Shown piece after piece: positions 54,324 through 64,000 of a stretch of 64,000 nt of DNA (position 1 is its first letter; each line of letters starts with the position of its first letter). This stretch comes from Brassica napus (taxonomy: Eukaryota; Streptophyta; Magnoliopsida; Brassicales; Brassicaceae). Under the pieces are notes generated by a model that was given only the letters and a program-made list of their open reading frames with translations, was not told the origin of the DNA and did not search any database. The stretch spans positions 10,875,509 to 10,939,508 of the forward strand of contig NC_063442.1 of NCBI RefSeq assembly GCF_020379485.1, given 5' to 3'. The position numbers and the translations under genes are program-made.

Positions 54324-56857
54324 TAATTGATGATCACTCTCGCTACATGTGGACAATGTTTTTGAAGGAAAAAGGTGAAGCTTTTGGAAGGTTCAAGAAG
54401 TTCAAAGCATCAATAGAACAAGAAACAGGCATCTCAATCAAAACTTTCCGAACGGATAGAGGAGGAGAGTTTACGTCGCATGAGTTCAACGGCTTCTGTG
54501 AAGAAAGTGGGATTCAGAGACATTTGACAGCACCGTACACTCCCCAACAAAATGGAGTCGTTGAGAGGCGTAACAGGACGATACTGGAGATGACAAGGAG
54601 TATCTTGAAACACATGAGAGTTCCTAATTACATGTGGGGAGAAGCTGTGAGACATGCTACTTATCTCATCAATCGCTCTGCGACAAGAACTCTGTTGTGT
54701 AAAACTCCATACGAGATGTTTCGAGGAAGTAAACCAAATATCTCACACATAAAGGTCTTTGGTTGCGTTGGGTACGCGAGAGTAGAAGATCCACACAAGA
54801 AGAAGTTGGATGATAGGTCACGAGCCTTGGTGCATCTCGGAACCGAACCTGGTACTAAAGCCTACCGTTTGTTTGACCCGTCGAGCAAAAGAATCACCGT
54901 CAGTCGAGATGTGGTGTTTATGGAAGAAGAAGGCTGGAAGTGGAACAGCTGCGAGAGCAATGTAGGCTCGTTCAGCATTAATCTTGGAAAGTTTGGAAAC
55001 AGAGGACTTGGAGAAGTCGAGTATAACGTGGAGTCTAAGGAAGATGGTAATGCTGTCACTACAGAGAACGACGAGGAGGAAGTAGACAAGAGCGATGAAA
55101 AGATTGAGAAGGATGTTGTGGAGATTTCTGATGATAAAGATGAGCTGCAGGAGGAACCACAGCTCAGACGATCAACAAGAAACAAGACAGTGCCGGAGTA
55201 CCTGTCTGATTATATCCTCTTGGCTGAAACAGAATGTGAGTGGCTTCTGATGACAATAGATGAAGAGCCATGGGATTTTTCAGAAGCTAAAAGTATGACA
55301 GTGTGGGTGATAGCTTGTGAAGATGAGATAGCTTCTATCGAGAAGAATCACACATGGACTCTTGTTGATCTCCCTGCGGGAGCTAAAGCCATTGGACTAA
55401 AATGGGTGTTCAAAATAAAGCGTAATCCAGATGGAAGTGTGAACAAGTACAAGGCAAGACTTGTAGCAAAGGGGTATGTGCAGAGACATGGGATAGATTA
55501 CGACGAAGTCTTCGCACCTGTTGCAAGACTTGAAACAATCCGTCTCATCATTGCTTTGGCAGCTTCTCATGGCTGGGAAGTACATCACCTTGATGTGAAA
55601 ACCGCATTTCTCCATGGTGATCTTAAGGAGGAGGTTTATGTGAAGCAACCAGAGGGTTTCGAAGTCAAAGGAAGTGAGGAAAAGGTCTATAAGCTCTCTA
55701 AGGCACTCTACGGTCTAAAGCAAGCTCCTAGAGCCTGGAACTATAAGCTGAACAAGATACTGAGAGAGCTGATGTTCACACGCTGTTCCAAGGAACCCTC
55801 ACTATACCAGAGGAAGAAGAACGATGATATTCTTGTCGTTGCTGTTTACGTAGACGACTTACTTGTGACGGGTTCAGATTTGAGGATGATAAATGAGTTC
55901 AAGGAGGAGATGGCTGCAAAGTTCGAAATGAGTGATTTGGGTAGACTCACATACTACTTGGGGATTGAAGTACTACAACACGCAGGTGGCATCACGTTGA
56001 GACAGGAAAGGTATGCATCAAGAATTCTTGTCGAGACGGGTATGGATGCTTGCAACTCTGTTTCTGTGCCGATGGATATGAACTTGAGATTGTCAAAAGC
56101 AGTAGAGGAGCGTAGTGTTGATGAGAAGAAATACAGGAGGAGTATTGGGTGCTTACGGTACTTGATCCACACGCGTCCTGACTTATCGTACAGCATTGGA
56201 GTTCTTAGCCGATACATGCTCGACCCCAAGGAATCACACGATGCGGCTCTGAAGCAGGTGCTGAGGTATTTACGCGGGTCTCTCTCCTATGGTCTTACCT
56301 ACAAGCGTGCAAACACTGTGAGACTGTTAGGATACAGTGATAGCTCTCTTAACGTGGATGTTGATGATGGAAAGAGTATTACGGGACACATATTCTATCT
56401 GAATGAGAGTCCTATCACTTGGTGTTCTCAGAAGCAAGAAACTGTTGCATTATCTTCCTGTGAGGCTGAGTTTATGGCGGCGACTGAGGCAGCAAAGCAG
56501 GCGATATGGCTTCAAGAGCTCTTAAGTGAGATCACCGGAGGCAAGTGTGAACGAGTGACCATTCGAGTGGACAACAAGTCTGCAATCTCACTGACCAAGA
56601 ACCCTGTCTTTCATGGTCGGTCTAAACACATTCATAGAAGGTACCATTTCATAAGAGAGTGTGTGGAGAATGGACAGGTGGAGGTCGAACATGTTTCAGG
56701 AAGCAAACAGAAGGCAGACATTTTGACGAAAGGACTTGGAAGGATTAAGTTCAATGAGATGAGAGAGCTTATTGGTGTCCAAGATGCAGCACAAGTTAAC
56801 TTCAAGCTTAAGGAGGAGAATGTTGGAGTAAGCTTGAAGTTATTGAGACAAGAGTGA
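54219..56857 (+). CDS. Copia integrase core, reverse transcriptase and RNase H (second frame)
   Basis: An open frame covers this span from 54173, but meaningful homology starts at about 54219. The integrase core has LHGDLCGP, IIDDHSRY, TDRGGEF and PQQNGVVERRNR. An acidic spacer precedes the reverse transcriptase with KARLVAKG, DVKTAFLHG and YVDDLLVTGS (Asp-Asp at 55853-55858). RNase H ends the frame with SSCEAEFMA and KHIHRRYHF. No other stop interrupts it and it ends inside the 3' LTR. The switch from the first frame requires a one-base shift, so the element cannot make the normal fused polyprotein unless it slips at the C-run. Confidence 0.9.
56807..56820 (+). other. Polypurine tract of the copia element
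   Basis: The AAGGAGGAGAA stretch directly before the 3' LTR. Confidence 0.75.
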
Positions 56858-57133
56858 TGACGTGAGAAGCAAGCTAAAGACAATCCTAATCCGGTTGTTG
56901 AGGAGATAAGGATATAGATGTGTTGGGAGTTATCTATAAGCATATCGTATCTTTGTATTCGGTTAGGATCTATGTTTAGCTTGTTATAAGGATCCATCGA
57001 GTGATGATAGGATTTTGTATGAGTTTGAGATTCAAGGTTTTGAGTGAGTTTTCCCTTGAGAGATTTATATAAGAGAGTTATTCTTATACATCATTCTTAT
57101 ACACAAAGAGATTACATTTACATAGTTTCAATA
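56821..57133 (+). repeat. 3' LTR of the copia element
   Basis: 313 bases, one difference (C/T) from the 5' LTR near its start. Confidence 0.95.
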
Positions 57134-58170
57134 GTCATACAATAACATTTTGAGATTTCATCGTTAGAGATTATGTTTCAATTGAACTAAAATAACTCTA
57201 AAGATCAAATATATTTTGTATGGTTTAAGGTTTTGGTAGTAACTAATCAGCACAAATCCAAATCCGTCCAGGCTTTGTCTATATGAACCTGTGTCCATTT
57301 GAGGACTGTTGCGGTCCTACCAGATTGTGCCACTATATCAATTTGCTTTTAGTTTGCAGTGATAATGTGTCTCTTAGCAATGTCTCTCTATCTACAAACA
57401 AACACAAGTACATCATCTTGAAAAGCAATCTCCACCGTTTTTTGGATTCTGATTGTGTTGATGAAAAATATGATTTAAGAGTGTTATCACAATGGCAACA
57501 AGCAGAACGGTTAAGTGACTTTGCCAGAAATTACAACATCAGAAATGTAGAATGAACCAAAGCTTTAATCCTTTTTTCTTTCAATGAGTACCCAAAGAAT
57601 ATCACCGAGAGACTTTCTCTGATAACAAAACCAGCAGAACTCACGCAGGTGACTCTATTGAGGCTTATGCCTTGAAAGTAAAAACGTGTAACTTTCACAG
57701 TGGGAACTGGCAACCATAACTAAGCTTTCCGAAACCAAACAACTCCTTATACTCTCTCAGAATCAAATAAGTTTTTATAAGCAAGACACATTTTGGATTC
57801 TTTAGGTCCGAACCAAACAGCTCATAAGTCATTATCTTCTCAACATAAGAGCTACAGCTCAATGTTTTCCATTGAGCCGAACCACATAATTCAAGTAAGC
57901 AGGATACATAGGCTAACACTACATCACTCTAAGCCAAGATACTCTGACTGAGTCTGAAGTTAGCAGCAGGATACATACACTAGTTCTTAAATCTCTCCAC
58001 CACCCTAACAAAACCCGTTAGTCGATTCAAGTAACCACAATAAAGAAATCTGTAGACGAGGAAGACAGCTTCAAGGATCTTCACTTTCTTCTTTTCGAGT
58101 GGAGCTTATGGGAAGGGTCGTCCCGATTATGGTGAAGTACTACTAATTACCAAAACATCAGAGGCAAAAG
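57134..58170. other. Displaced native 3' flank of the cpRNP gene, first duplication module
   Basis: 57134-57270 is homologous to 60910-61060 (shared TTAGAGATTATGTTTCAA, GGTTTAAGGTTTTGG), so it is the original downstream sequence of the RNA-binding gene. The rest, up to the U3 gene, has no recognisable coding sequence. Confidence 0.7.
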
Positions 58171-58173
58171 AAG

Positions 58174-58186
58174 AAAAAAAAAAAAA
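58174..58186 (-). terminator. Pol III terminator of U3 copy 1
   Basis: A run of 13 A on the forward strand (T13 on the sense strand) just past the U3 3' end. Confidence 0.8.
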
Positions 58187-58190
58187 GGAA

Positions 58191-58407
58191 GGCCTGTCAG
58201 ACAACCGTGCGACCACCCCGGACAGGTCAAGGCCAAACCGGATAGCGATCCTCTACAGCGCAGAGTCTCCTAGGAGAATCGTAGCCGTTAATCACACTCA
58301 GATCGCACGGCCATGATTCATCAACCAGGTTTGAGGGCCTGTCTCCTTAGAAATCAAGGATACAGAGGTACGAGCCTATAGAACAGATCCTGTTCAAGTA
58401 AGGTCGT
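58191..58407 (-). ncRNA. U3 snoRNA, copy 1
   Basis: The sense strand starts ACGACCTTACTTGAACAGGA and contains box A'/A sequence GATCTGTTCTATAGG and CTCGTACCTCTG. It has a C'-type TGATGA (58318-58323) and ends with box D GTCTGA (58198-58203). The length of about 217 nt fits plant U3. U3 guides early 18S pre-rRNA processing in the nucleolus by base-pairing with pre-rRNA in the small-subunit processome. An upstream USE and TATA 24 bp apart and a T-run terminator fit Pol III transcription, usual for plant U3. All boxes appear intact. Family assignment is from memory of plant U3 sequences. Confidence 0.9.
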
Positions 58408-58430
58408 GACCAATACCTTCGACTCTGCTC

Positions 58431-58473
58431 TTTATAAACAGCTTGACATCTCTGTTTGTTAACGATGTGGGAT
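58431..58473 (-). promoter_or_regulatory. U3 promoter 1: USE and TATA
   Basis: Sense strand: ATCCCACATCG (USE, 58463-58473), 24 bases, then TTTATAAA (58431-58438), 23 bases before the RNA start. This spacing is the Pol III type; Pol II snRNA genes in plants have about ten bases more. Confidence 0.9.
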
Positions 58474-58559
58474 GTAATAACAACACCACACGCTAAATAC
58501 GTCGTCGTTTTCTCCCCACAATGACCTATTTCCATTACGTGGTCGTTTCTCCCCTCAGA

Positions 58560-59846
58560 AAAAAACTAATACCAAATACAGTAAGCAGATGAAGAGACTG
58601 AAACAGCTGTTTCTTCTTTGAATAATCTTTTCTGAGCCCGTGATTGCGTTTCATGATAAGTTTCCGGTAGATAAGTTTGTGACGGCACTTCATGCTCTGT
58701 CTCCACAGCGGCGAAGCTCTTGCCCCAGAAGTTCGTAGTCTCGTTCGCTCTCAATCGATTGATTCCACTTCTGCGTAATAATAAATGCGGAAAGCTCTTG
58801 GGCTGTCGGATAATTTCTCAAGAAGCAGACCCAAGACTTTGGTTCTTGTCAAGGTAAAGATACTACTGGACCATCTAGAAACCGTTCTTCTGAATGAACT
58901 GGTTGTTGTTAATAGAGGTCATCACAGATTTGTATTGTCATTGCCAAGCTAACATGACAGACTCAGCTATGAGATAACATATCTTTCTCTTGAACATTCA
59001 CGTCAAGTACTTTGCACCCAAACAATTGTGATCCTTTGTGTTTTCCCTGGATATCAGTACCAAACGGTCATACCATATAATGTCTGGCTGCTTCAGTCTT
59101 GGGAGTTATGGCTATACCAGAATAACCAAAAAAAAAAGGAATATAGCCAGATTATTGTTTACAAGAATCTGCTTCAGTCTCTACAGTTTATTTTCTATGT
59201 TTTATCCGCCTCTAGAATCTAATGCAATCCTCTAGCAAAGTTTGTAGTTATGCTTTTGTTTTGCTGCTTACTTGCATTAGTATTCTCTATGGTTACAGCT
59301 ATCCTTATTGTCTGGTCTTTTATATTTCTCTCAGGATATTTTATGGATAGGGTATATTATGGGTCATTATTTGTATAAAACTTGTTCTCGACCTTGCCTC
59401 CAGGATGCTAATAATAGCACACATAATCCAGTAGTGGTTATTGATGGCATGGAACATGCTCATTTTGGTGGAATGAATTGCTGACCCAAAAAAGTGAACT
59501 TGGAACTTTTTAGAAGTGATAGAGTTCTCTTGGAGGTGTGGTATTAATCCGTACACAACCTCAAAATGGCTGGAATACACAATAAACTTTTTTAGACATG
59601 AAATTTTGAGTTATTAAGAGACCCAAGAAAGCTATTGCTTGATGCATTATCTATTTATCTATCAAGGCTGATATTACTGTCTAGATCACTCTTGTGAATG
59701 AGTTTGAGCTTCAGAAGACACAGAGCTCAAATGCCATATATCTACAACATTCTAATAACCATGGATCCAGGGCAGAAATACAGATGAAAAAGAAACAATT
59801 GTGGGATCGTTTTGAGCATGTGACATTATAATATGTGTTTCAACTG
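58560..59846. other. Spacer between U3 copies 1 and 2
   Basis: It contains an upstream U3-module segment (GTCGTTTTCTCC and CTAATACCAAAT blocks, 58500-58600) shared with copies 2 and 3. A block at 58858-58920 (CCATCTAGAAACCGTTCTTC) recurs at 62166-62225. No gene was recognised. Confidence 0.6.
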
Positions 59847-59852
59847 AAAAAA
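59847..59852 (-). terminator. Pol III terminator of U3 copy 2
   Basis: Six A on the forward strand (T6 sense). Confidence 0.65.
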
Positions 59853-59857
59853 GTAAA

Positions 59858-60073
59858 GCCTGTCAGACAACCGTGCAACCACTCCGGAAAGATCAAGATC
59901 TAACCAGATAGCGATCCTCTACAGTGCAGAGCCTCCGAGGAGAATCACAACCGTTAATCACACTCAAGTCGCACGGCCATGATTCATCAACCAGGTTTAG
60001 GGACCTGTCTCCTTAGAAATCAAGGATACAGAGGTACGAGCCTATAGAACAGATCCTGTTCAAGTAAGGTCGT
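59858..60073 (-). ncRNA. U3 snoRNA, copy 2
   Basis: Full-length copy with the same 5' end and box A'/A region as copy 1, TGATGA, and box D GTCTGA. About a dozen substitutions lie mostly in the 3' half (for example near 59895-59945). The promoter is intact at 60096-60138. The conserved 5' domain and box elements argue it is functional, though slightly more diverged than the other two. Confidence 0.88.
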
Positions 60074-60095
60074 GACCCCTGATGCTTTCTACGTG

Positions 60096-60138
60096 TATAT
60101 AAACAACATAAAGCAACTGTACAGGACCGATGTGGGAT
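60096..60138 (-). promoter_or_regulatory. U3 promoter 2: USE and TATA
   Basis: Sense strand ATCCCACATCG (60128-60138), 24 bases, TTTATATA (60096-60103). Same geometry as promoter 1. Confidence 0.88.
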
Positions 60139-60308
60139 ATATAAAACAATATCACATGCTTAATACGATATCGTTTCTCCCCTATACTACCTAATACGCC
60201 GTCGTTTGTTCCCCTCAATGATTTTTTTTTTTTGTCACTGACCTCAATAAGCTACCAAATGCAGTAGGCAGGTGAAGAGACTGACAAGTTTCTTCTCTGT
60301 GTCACTTC

Positions 60309-60630
60309 ATGATGCAATGTGCTAATGGAGAAGTGGTAACATCATCTGAAGAAATAAAATCGGAGCTGAGAGACACTTTAGAGAATTTCTTCAGCATAAG
60401 CCATCAACCTACTCTGGTGTCAGAGGTGGGTGAGCTCCAGGATTTCTTATCAAATAGATGTCCTGATTTGGATAAAGCACACCTGATAAATGATATAACC
60501 ACGAAGGAGATAACGAAAGTTCATTTTTCCATGCCAAGTGAGAATTCCTCTGGTCCATATGGTTATACAGTGGAATTCTAAAACGCATCTTGGCCCATTG
60601 TTGGAGATGAGTTGGTTGTTGCAGTCCATA
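60309..60630 (+). pseudogene. LINE reverse-transcriptase N-terminal fragment
   Basis: The frame from 60309 reads through a typical LINE segment just before RT motif 1: SSEEIKSELRDTLENFF..ITTKEITKVHFSMPSENSSGPYGYTVEF. It then shifts frame with a piece resembling the WPIVGDEL continuation. It ends abruptly where the cpRNP pseudogene starts, so a LINE fragment replaced or joined the 5' part of the duplicate. Confidence 0.75.
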
Positions 60631-60637
60631 CATTATC

Positions 60638-60911
60638 GAGAATCTTGATGGAACTGTACGTGAGAGTAACATGTCGTGGACAGTCACTTCAGAGTGGAGC
60701 GTTTCGAGAGTGTGGATTCGATTTGGTTGGTGCTACAGTTGTGTATGAGTATGACTCATACAGTATGACGGAGACACCGGGAAATCAAAGGGTTATGGCT
60801 TTGTGTGTTACTCCTCCAAATCTGAAATGGAAACAGCGCTTGAATCACTGATGGGCTTGAGCTGGAGAGTCCGCCATTCGAGTAAACCTGCCTCAAGGGA
60901 AGAAATACTGA
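60638..60911 (+). pseudogene. Truncated copy of the cpRNP gene
   Basis: It matches the end of exon 1 (ATCGAGAATCTTGATGGAAC) and the first bases of the intron, then jumps to within exon 2 (ATGTCGTGGACAGTC) and continues with small insertions and deletions to the stop codon. RNP1 of the second RRM is recognisable (60785-60815) but frames are broken. The presence of intron bases shows a DNA-level duplication, not a processed retrocopy. Confidence 0.9.
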
Positions 60912-61480
60912 TATCATACAACAGCATTTTGGAATCATTGTGAGCTTTGTACATTAGAGATTATGTTTCAACTGAACTAAAAAAACGATCAATATGTTGT
61001 TTACGGTTTAAGGTTTGGTAGTAATTAATCAGTACAACTACCAATCCAATCCTTCCAGTTCATAATTTGTTATAATGTCAATTAGTTTTCAGCTAGTGAC
61101 ATGTGTCTCTTACAACATCTCTCTTACATATCTCAGAAAAGGGTCTGCCCAACTTGTGTTTTGAATCATCACATCCCAGAGTTCACCTAAGTTCTGCTCA
61201 TAATTCTACTAAGAAAAAATAATAAGTTGAGAACCAAAACGGCAGGCAGAAAGTAATGATCTAGACCACGCATGTCTTAAAGAGTTCAACAACACTTACT
61301 AATTCTAGTAAACATGGATCCAGGGTAGTAATGCAGATGTGAATCATATGATACAACAACAGTTGTGGAATAGGTTTGAGAATGGTACATTAGAATATGT
61401 TTCAACTGAACAAATTAACTCGAAGATCAACTAATTTTTATACTTCAAGTTTTAGTAATGATAACTAATTAGTACCTGTC
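60912..61480. repeat. Duplicated 3' flank of the cpRNP gene
   Basis: 60912-61060 parallels 57134-57270. A further partial copy at 61375-61480 shares TTAGAATATGTTTCAACTGAAC and CTAATTAGTAC. A shorter relative lies at 59795-59850. These mark several rounds of local duplication. Confidence 0.7.
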
Positions 61481-61715
61481 CACTTGCCCACATGATCATA
61501 TGCCCATTTCAAAGATGCTCCTGCGGCTTGTGGTCTTCACGGTCTTGTTTGTGGTGGTGTTAGTGAAATATATGATTAAGAGTGTACACCTGCTAGAATG
61601 TCCACAATGACAAAAAAAAAAAGAGAGCAAAACAGTTAACTTCATGGCTTGTCCTTTTCTCTGGGTGACCCAAAGAAAACAAAAGCAATATAACTCAAGC
61701 AGGTCCTTACCGGCC

Positions 61716-61723
61716 AAAAAAAA
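61716..61723 (-). terminator. Pol III terminator of U3 copy 3
   Basis: Eight A on the forward strand (T8 sense). Confidence 0.7.
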
Positions 61724-61727
61724 GAAG

Positions 61728-61943
61728 GGCCTGTCAGACAACCGTGCGACCACCCCGGAGAGGTCAAACCTAACCGGATAGCGATCCTCTACAGTGCAGA
61801 GACTCCGAGGAGAATCGTAACCGTTAATCACACTCAGATCGCACGGCTATGATTCATCAACCAGGTTTAGGGGCCTGTCTCCTTAGAAATCAAGGATACA
61901 GAGGTACGAGCCTATAGAACAGATCCTGTTCAAGTAAGGTCGT
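61728..61943 (-). ncRNA. U3 snoRNA, copy 3
   Basis: Full-length copy closely similar to copy 1, with the same 5' end, box A'/A region, TGATGA and box D GTCTGA. Promoter USE and TATA are at 61967-62009. It is probably functional. Confidence 0.9.
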
Positions 61944-61966
61944 GTCCTATGCCTTCTTAGCTTCGT

Positions 61967-62009
61967 TATATAAACATGAGAACTTCTCTGTTAGTTAGCG
62001 ATGTGGGAA
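61967..62009 (-). promoter_or_regulatory. U3 promoter 3: USE and TATA
   Basis: Sense strand TTCCCACATCG (61999-62009, first base differs from copies 1 and 2), 24 bases, TTTATATA (61967-61974). Confidence 0.88.
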
Positions 62010-62706
62010 GAAATAAACAGCTTCATATACCTGATACGCCATCGTTTCTCCAGTAAATGAGCTAATTCCAGATACGCCGTCGTTTATCTTCCTTCAATAA
62101 ACTAATACCAAATTGTACTAGGCAGTGAAAAAAGTGCTTTGGTGTAGCAACCGTTCTTGTCAAGCCAAGGATCTACTAGACCATCTTGAAACCGTTCTTG
62201 TGAATGAACCCGTTGTTGTTAACGAGTTCCAAAAAAACCTTCTGGTCACCGTCTAATCTAGAAAACTGAGTCTCAGGATCTTTTCAACTGAAGAGCTCAA
62301 TGATTTGCAAGACACATAAGCACCAAACCAATCCTTTATTGCCTCATCTCTCGGACAAGAATTCCATATCACAACAAAAATTCATATTGGAAGTTTTTGG
62401 CTCATACCCTCTAGAAACCTAGAGAGGTTATGTAAGCCTAGAGAGGTTATGTAAGTTCTCAGACCACATAACAAGTTCACGGAAACTAACAATCCAATAA
62501 ACAGTCTGAATGAGGAGTTTGAAGTTAAACAGAGGATACACATTTCAAAACAATAACGACAATCATCAAATGCTGGTTTTTAAGTTTCTCCATCTCCTTA
62601 ACGGAACCCATAAAAGTATCAATGTGGAAATCGGATGGTTACAATTGAGGTATGAAACAGTTGCAAAAATATAAAAAGTTCCAAGGCAAACCTTTCGACG
62701 CTACTG
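62010..62706. other. Upstream module of U3 copy 3 and spacer
   Basis: It contains CGCCATCGTTTCTCC / CGCCGTCGTTTATC blocks and the 62166-62225 segment shared with 58858-58920. A short tandem repeat CTAGAGAGGTTATGTAAG occurs twice at 62422-62456. No gene was recognised. Confidence 0.6.
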
Positions 62707-62749
62707 TATATAAACACATAACTCATTCCTATATTTATCGATGTGGGAC
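62707..62749 (-). promoter_or_regulatory. Orphan U3-type promoter without a U3 body
   Basis: Sense strand GTCCCACATCG (62739-62749), 24 bases, TTTATATA (62707-62714): the same geometry as the three U3 promoters, and the sequence just downstream (CGTCGAAAGG) resembles that of copy 1. The predicted start near 62683 leads into unrelated sequence with T5 within ten bases, so no U3 RNA would be made. Confidence 0.75.
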
Positions 62750-63689
62750 GTTATAAGCAGCTTTACACGTTCAATACGTTACCTAGCTCAATGCCCTAAC
62801 TTATACTGTATAAGAATGTTCTACACGACATAGTAATTTTATGTGGAGGAGATGAGATCCCGAAGTCCGTCAGCTATTGTTTAAATAGAAACCATTAAAA
62901 ACAATCGCTCAATTAATCACTCCATGTAGTTAGACTGTTAGAGTAACCAGATCACTTTAGTGAACTTGACCAATTATAAGAATACAAAAGAAACAATTAC
63001 ATGTCCTATCACAGCTTCGAAAAACCAGGAAACATATGGTACTACTACAAGTAGTGCTTGCTTTTTTTACATCAAGTTCAGTAGACGAAGCTTTTTTTAA
63101 TGTGGAGATGTCTTTGGGAACTAGATTAAAAACACATATATGTGTGTCGGCAAGTAGAAAGAAAGAGTCAAGACACGGAAAATAATAAATGTTTGGATCA
63201 CAGCTAGTCAAACGGAAGAATTTGGAAGTGTAGTCACCGCTGGAAAAATGATTGTACAAATCACAATTCATGTGGGTTGTAGTGAAAAATAAAGTCAGAT
63301 TTTTGAATTCCTTAACGTGATTTTGACCCAGTGGCCATTGATATGCGTGTATTAACTTACAAATGAAAAAAGTGAAGATAATCTTTTTTTTTTAAGCAGA
63401 ACCCCTTTTATATGGAAAAGGTTCCACTTACCTAGAGTTGTTATCAAAGTTTTCTTATGTTGTTTGAACTGGACTCAGTCAATACTACTAAGACCATTCA
63501 TCCCTAACAATGACCGACCTTTTTCAAACAAGAGAAAGTTCTCCTTGTTGACAAAAAAAAGAGAAGAGAAAGTTCTCCTTTCATTACGCGTTTGCTCTGC
63601 TAATATACTGACTTGTCCATAACTCATATAGCAGCTTGAACTATTTGATTATGTTGTCATCAAAGTCTTAGTTACCCTTTTGATTTCTT
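62750..63689. other. Intergenic region and promoter of the TIR gene
   Basis: No domain was seen in the short frames (for example 62957-63271, reverse). The last few hundred bases should hold the promoter and 5' UTR of the TIR gene; no confident TATA assignment. Confidence 0.5.
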
Positions 63690-64000
63690 ATGGCGTCTTC
63701 TTCTCGGAGCTGGAGATACAACGTCTTCCCGAGCTTCCACGGACCAGATGTTCGTGTAACATTTATGAGTCATTTAAAAAAGCAGTTTCAACACAACGGG
63801 ATCATAGCGTTCAACGATGAAGGGATTGAGAGAAGCAAACTGATCGGTACTGAACTCATACGGGCGATAAGAGGGTCAAGAATCTCAATCGTGGTGCTCT
63901 CGGAGAACTATGGTTCTTCAAGTTGGTGTTTGAATGAGCTGGTGGAGATTTTGAAGTGTCAAGAATCTGTGGGACAAATAGTGATGACGGTTTTCTACAA
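63690..64000 (+). CDS. TIR-domain disease-resistance protein (probable TNL), 5' end only
   Basis: From ATG 63690 the frame is open to the window edge (103 codons). It shows TIR motifs in order: [13 protein letters not shown] (residues 10-22), [14 protein letters not shown] (37-50), [29 protein letters not shown] (56-84) and the start of the MTVFYK strand. The Glu at residue 83, matching the NADase catalytic Glu of plant TIRs, is present. Plant TIR-NBS-LRR proteins detect pathogen effectors and signal through TIR NAD+ cleavage. The NBS and LRR parts would lie beyond the window, so a TIR-only or TIR-NBS protein is also possible. Confidence 0.9.
   Translation, partial: MASSSRSWRYNVFPSFHGPDVRVTFMSHLKKQFQHNGIIAFNDEGIERSKLIGTELIRAIRGSRISIVVLSENYGSSSWCLNELVEILKCQESVGQIVMTVFY

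Larger units (their letters stand above)
52345..57138 (+). mobile_element. Young Ty1/copia retrotransposon in the 3' UTR of the cpRNP gene
   Basis: Element 52350-57133 with 313-base LTRs that differ at one position. Flanks GTCAA (52345-52349) and GTCAT (57134-57138) are the probable 5-bp target duplication with one mismatch. The paralogous empty site at 60909-60930 (TGATATCATACAACAGCATT) compares directly with TGATGTCA plus CATACAATAACATT around the insertion and confirms the site. Coding capacity is complete except for one frameshift. Confidence 0.95.

Noticed and set aside
54434..56229. Reverse-strand frames over the copia polyprotein
   Set aside because: Shadows of the integrase and RT frame on the forward strand.
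58191..61943. The 216-base repeats as a MITE or other snRNA family
   Set aside because: They have U3 5' and box D sequences, plant USE/TATA promoters and T-run terminators, and lack terminal inverted repeats.
62957..63271. 104-codon reverse frame
   Set aside because: Cys- and Ser-rich without a domain, no promoter or intron signals; probably chance.

Overview
This is plant nuclear DNA, almost certainly from a Brassicaceae species close to Brassica. It is AT-rich, with spliced genes, plant LTR retrotransposons, L1-type LINEs, MULE, hAT and Helitron transposons, and plant-type U3 snoRNA genes. Three host genes, an EamA/WAT1 transporter (18.7-20.9 kb), a PADRE/DUF4228 protein (49.6-50.4 kb) and a plastid two-RRM protein (51.5-52.3 kb), resemble Arabidopsis At1g60050, At1g60010 and At1g60000. 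Those locus names are from memory. The spacing between them is mostly transposon sequence. No bacterial or CRISPR system is present.

Layout. 0-18.5 kb is a graveyard: a partial MULE transposase, copia gag and protease scraps, Helitrons, hAT-type MITEs, a tRNA-derived SINE and decayed LINE pieces. The complete seven-exon WAT1 gene follows. 21.5-22.6 kb is a reverse-strand Helitron. 22.7-30.5 kb is an old LINE split by a MITE and by a very young, apparently intact Ty3 chromovirus (23.8-29.0 kb). 31.9-33.0 kb is a non-coding retroposon with a 17-bp target duplication. 35.7-37.3 kb is a non-autonomous hAT element filled with a minisatellite of E2F-type sites. 37.6-45.0 kb is a MULE with 58-bp terminal repeats, carrying a ULP1-like gene, a GRF zinc-finger gene and a MURA-type transposase. 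It resembles the KAONASHI MULEs of Arabidopsis.

After another repeat-rich stretch come the PADRE gene, a perfect 53-bp fold-back, and the plastid RNA-binding protein gene. A young Ty1/copia element (52.3-57.1 kb) sits six bases past the stop codon of that last gene. From 57 to 62.8 kb is a tandemly duplicated module with three reverse-strand U3 snoRNA genes, each with USE and TATA elements exactly 24 bp apart, a fourth promoter without a U3 body, and a broken copy of the RNA-binding protein gene joined to a LINE fragment. The window ends in the first exon of a TIR-domain (probable TNL) resistance gene.

How the parts relate: the host genes look ordinary and are not an operon or pathway. The most informative signals are how transposons reshaped them: an LTR replacing a 3' UTR, a transposon spreading cell-cycle transcription-factor sites, a transposon carrying a ULP1-like gene that has lost its catalytic cysteine, and local duplication of a Pol III U3 cluster.
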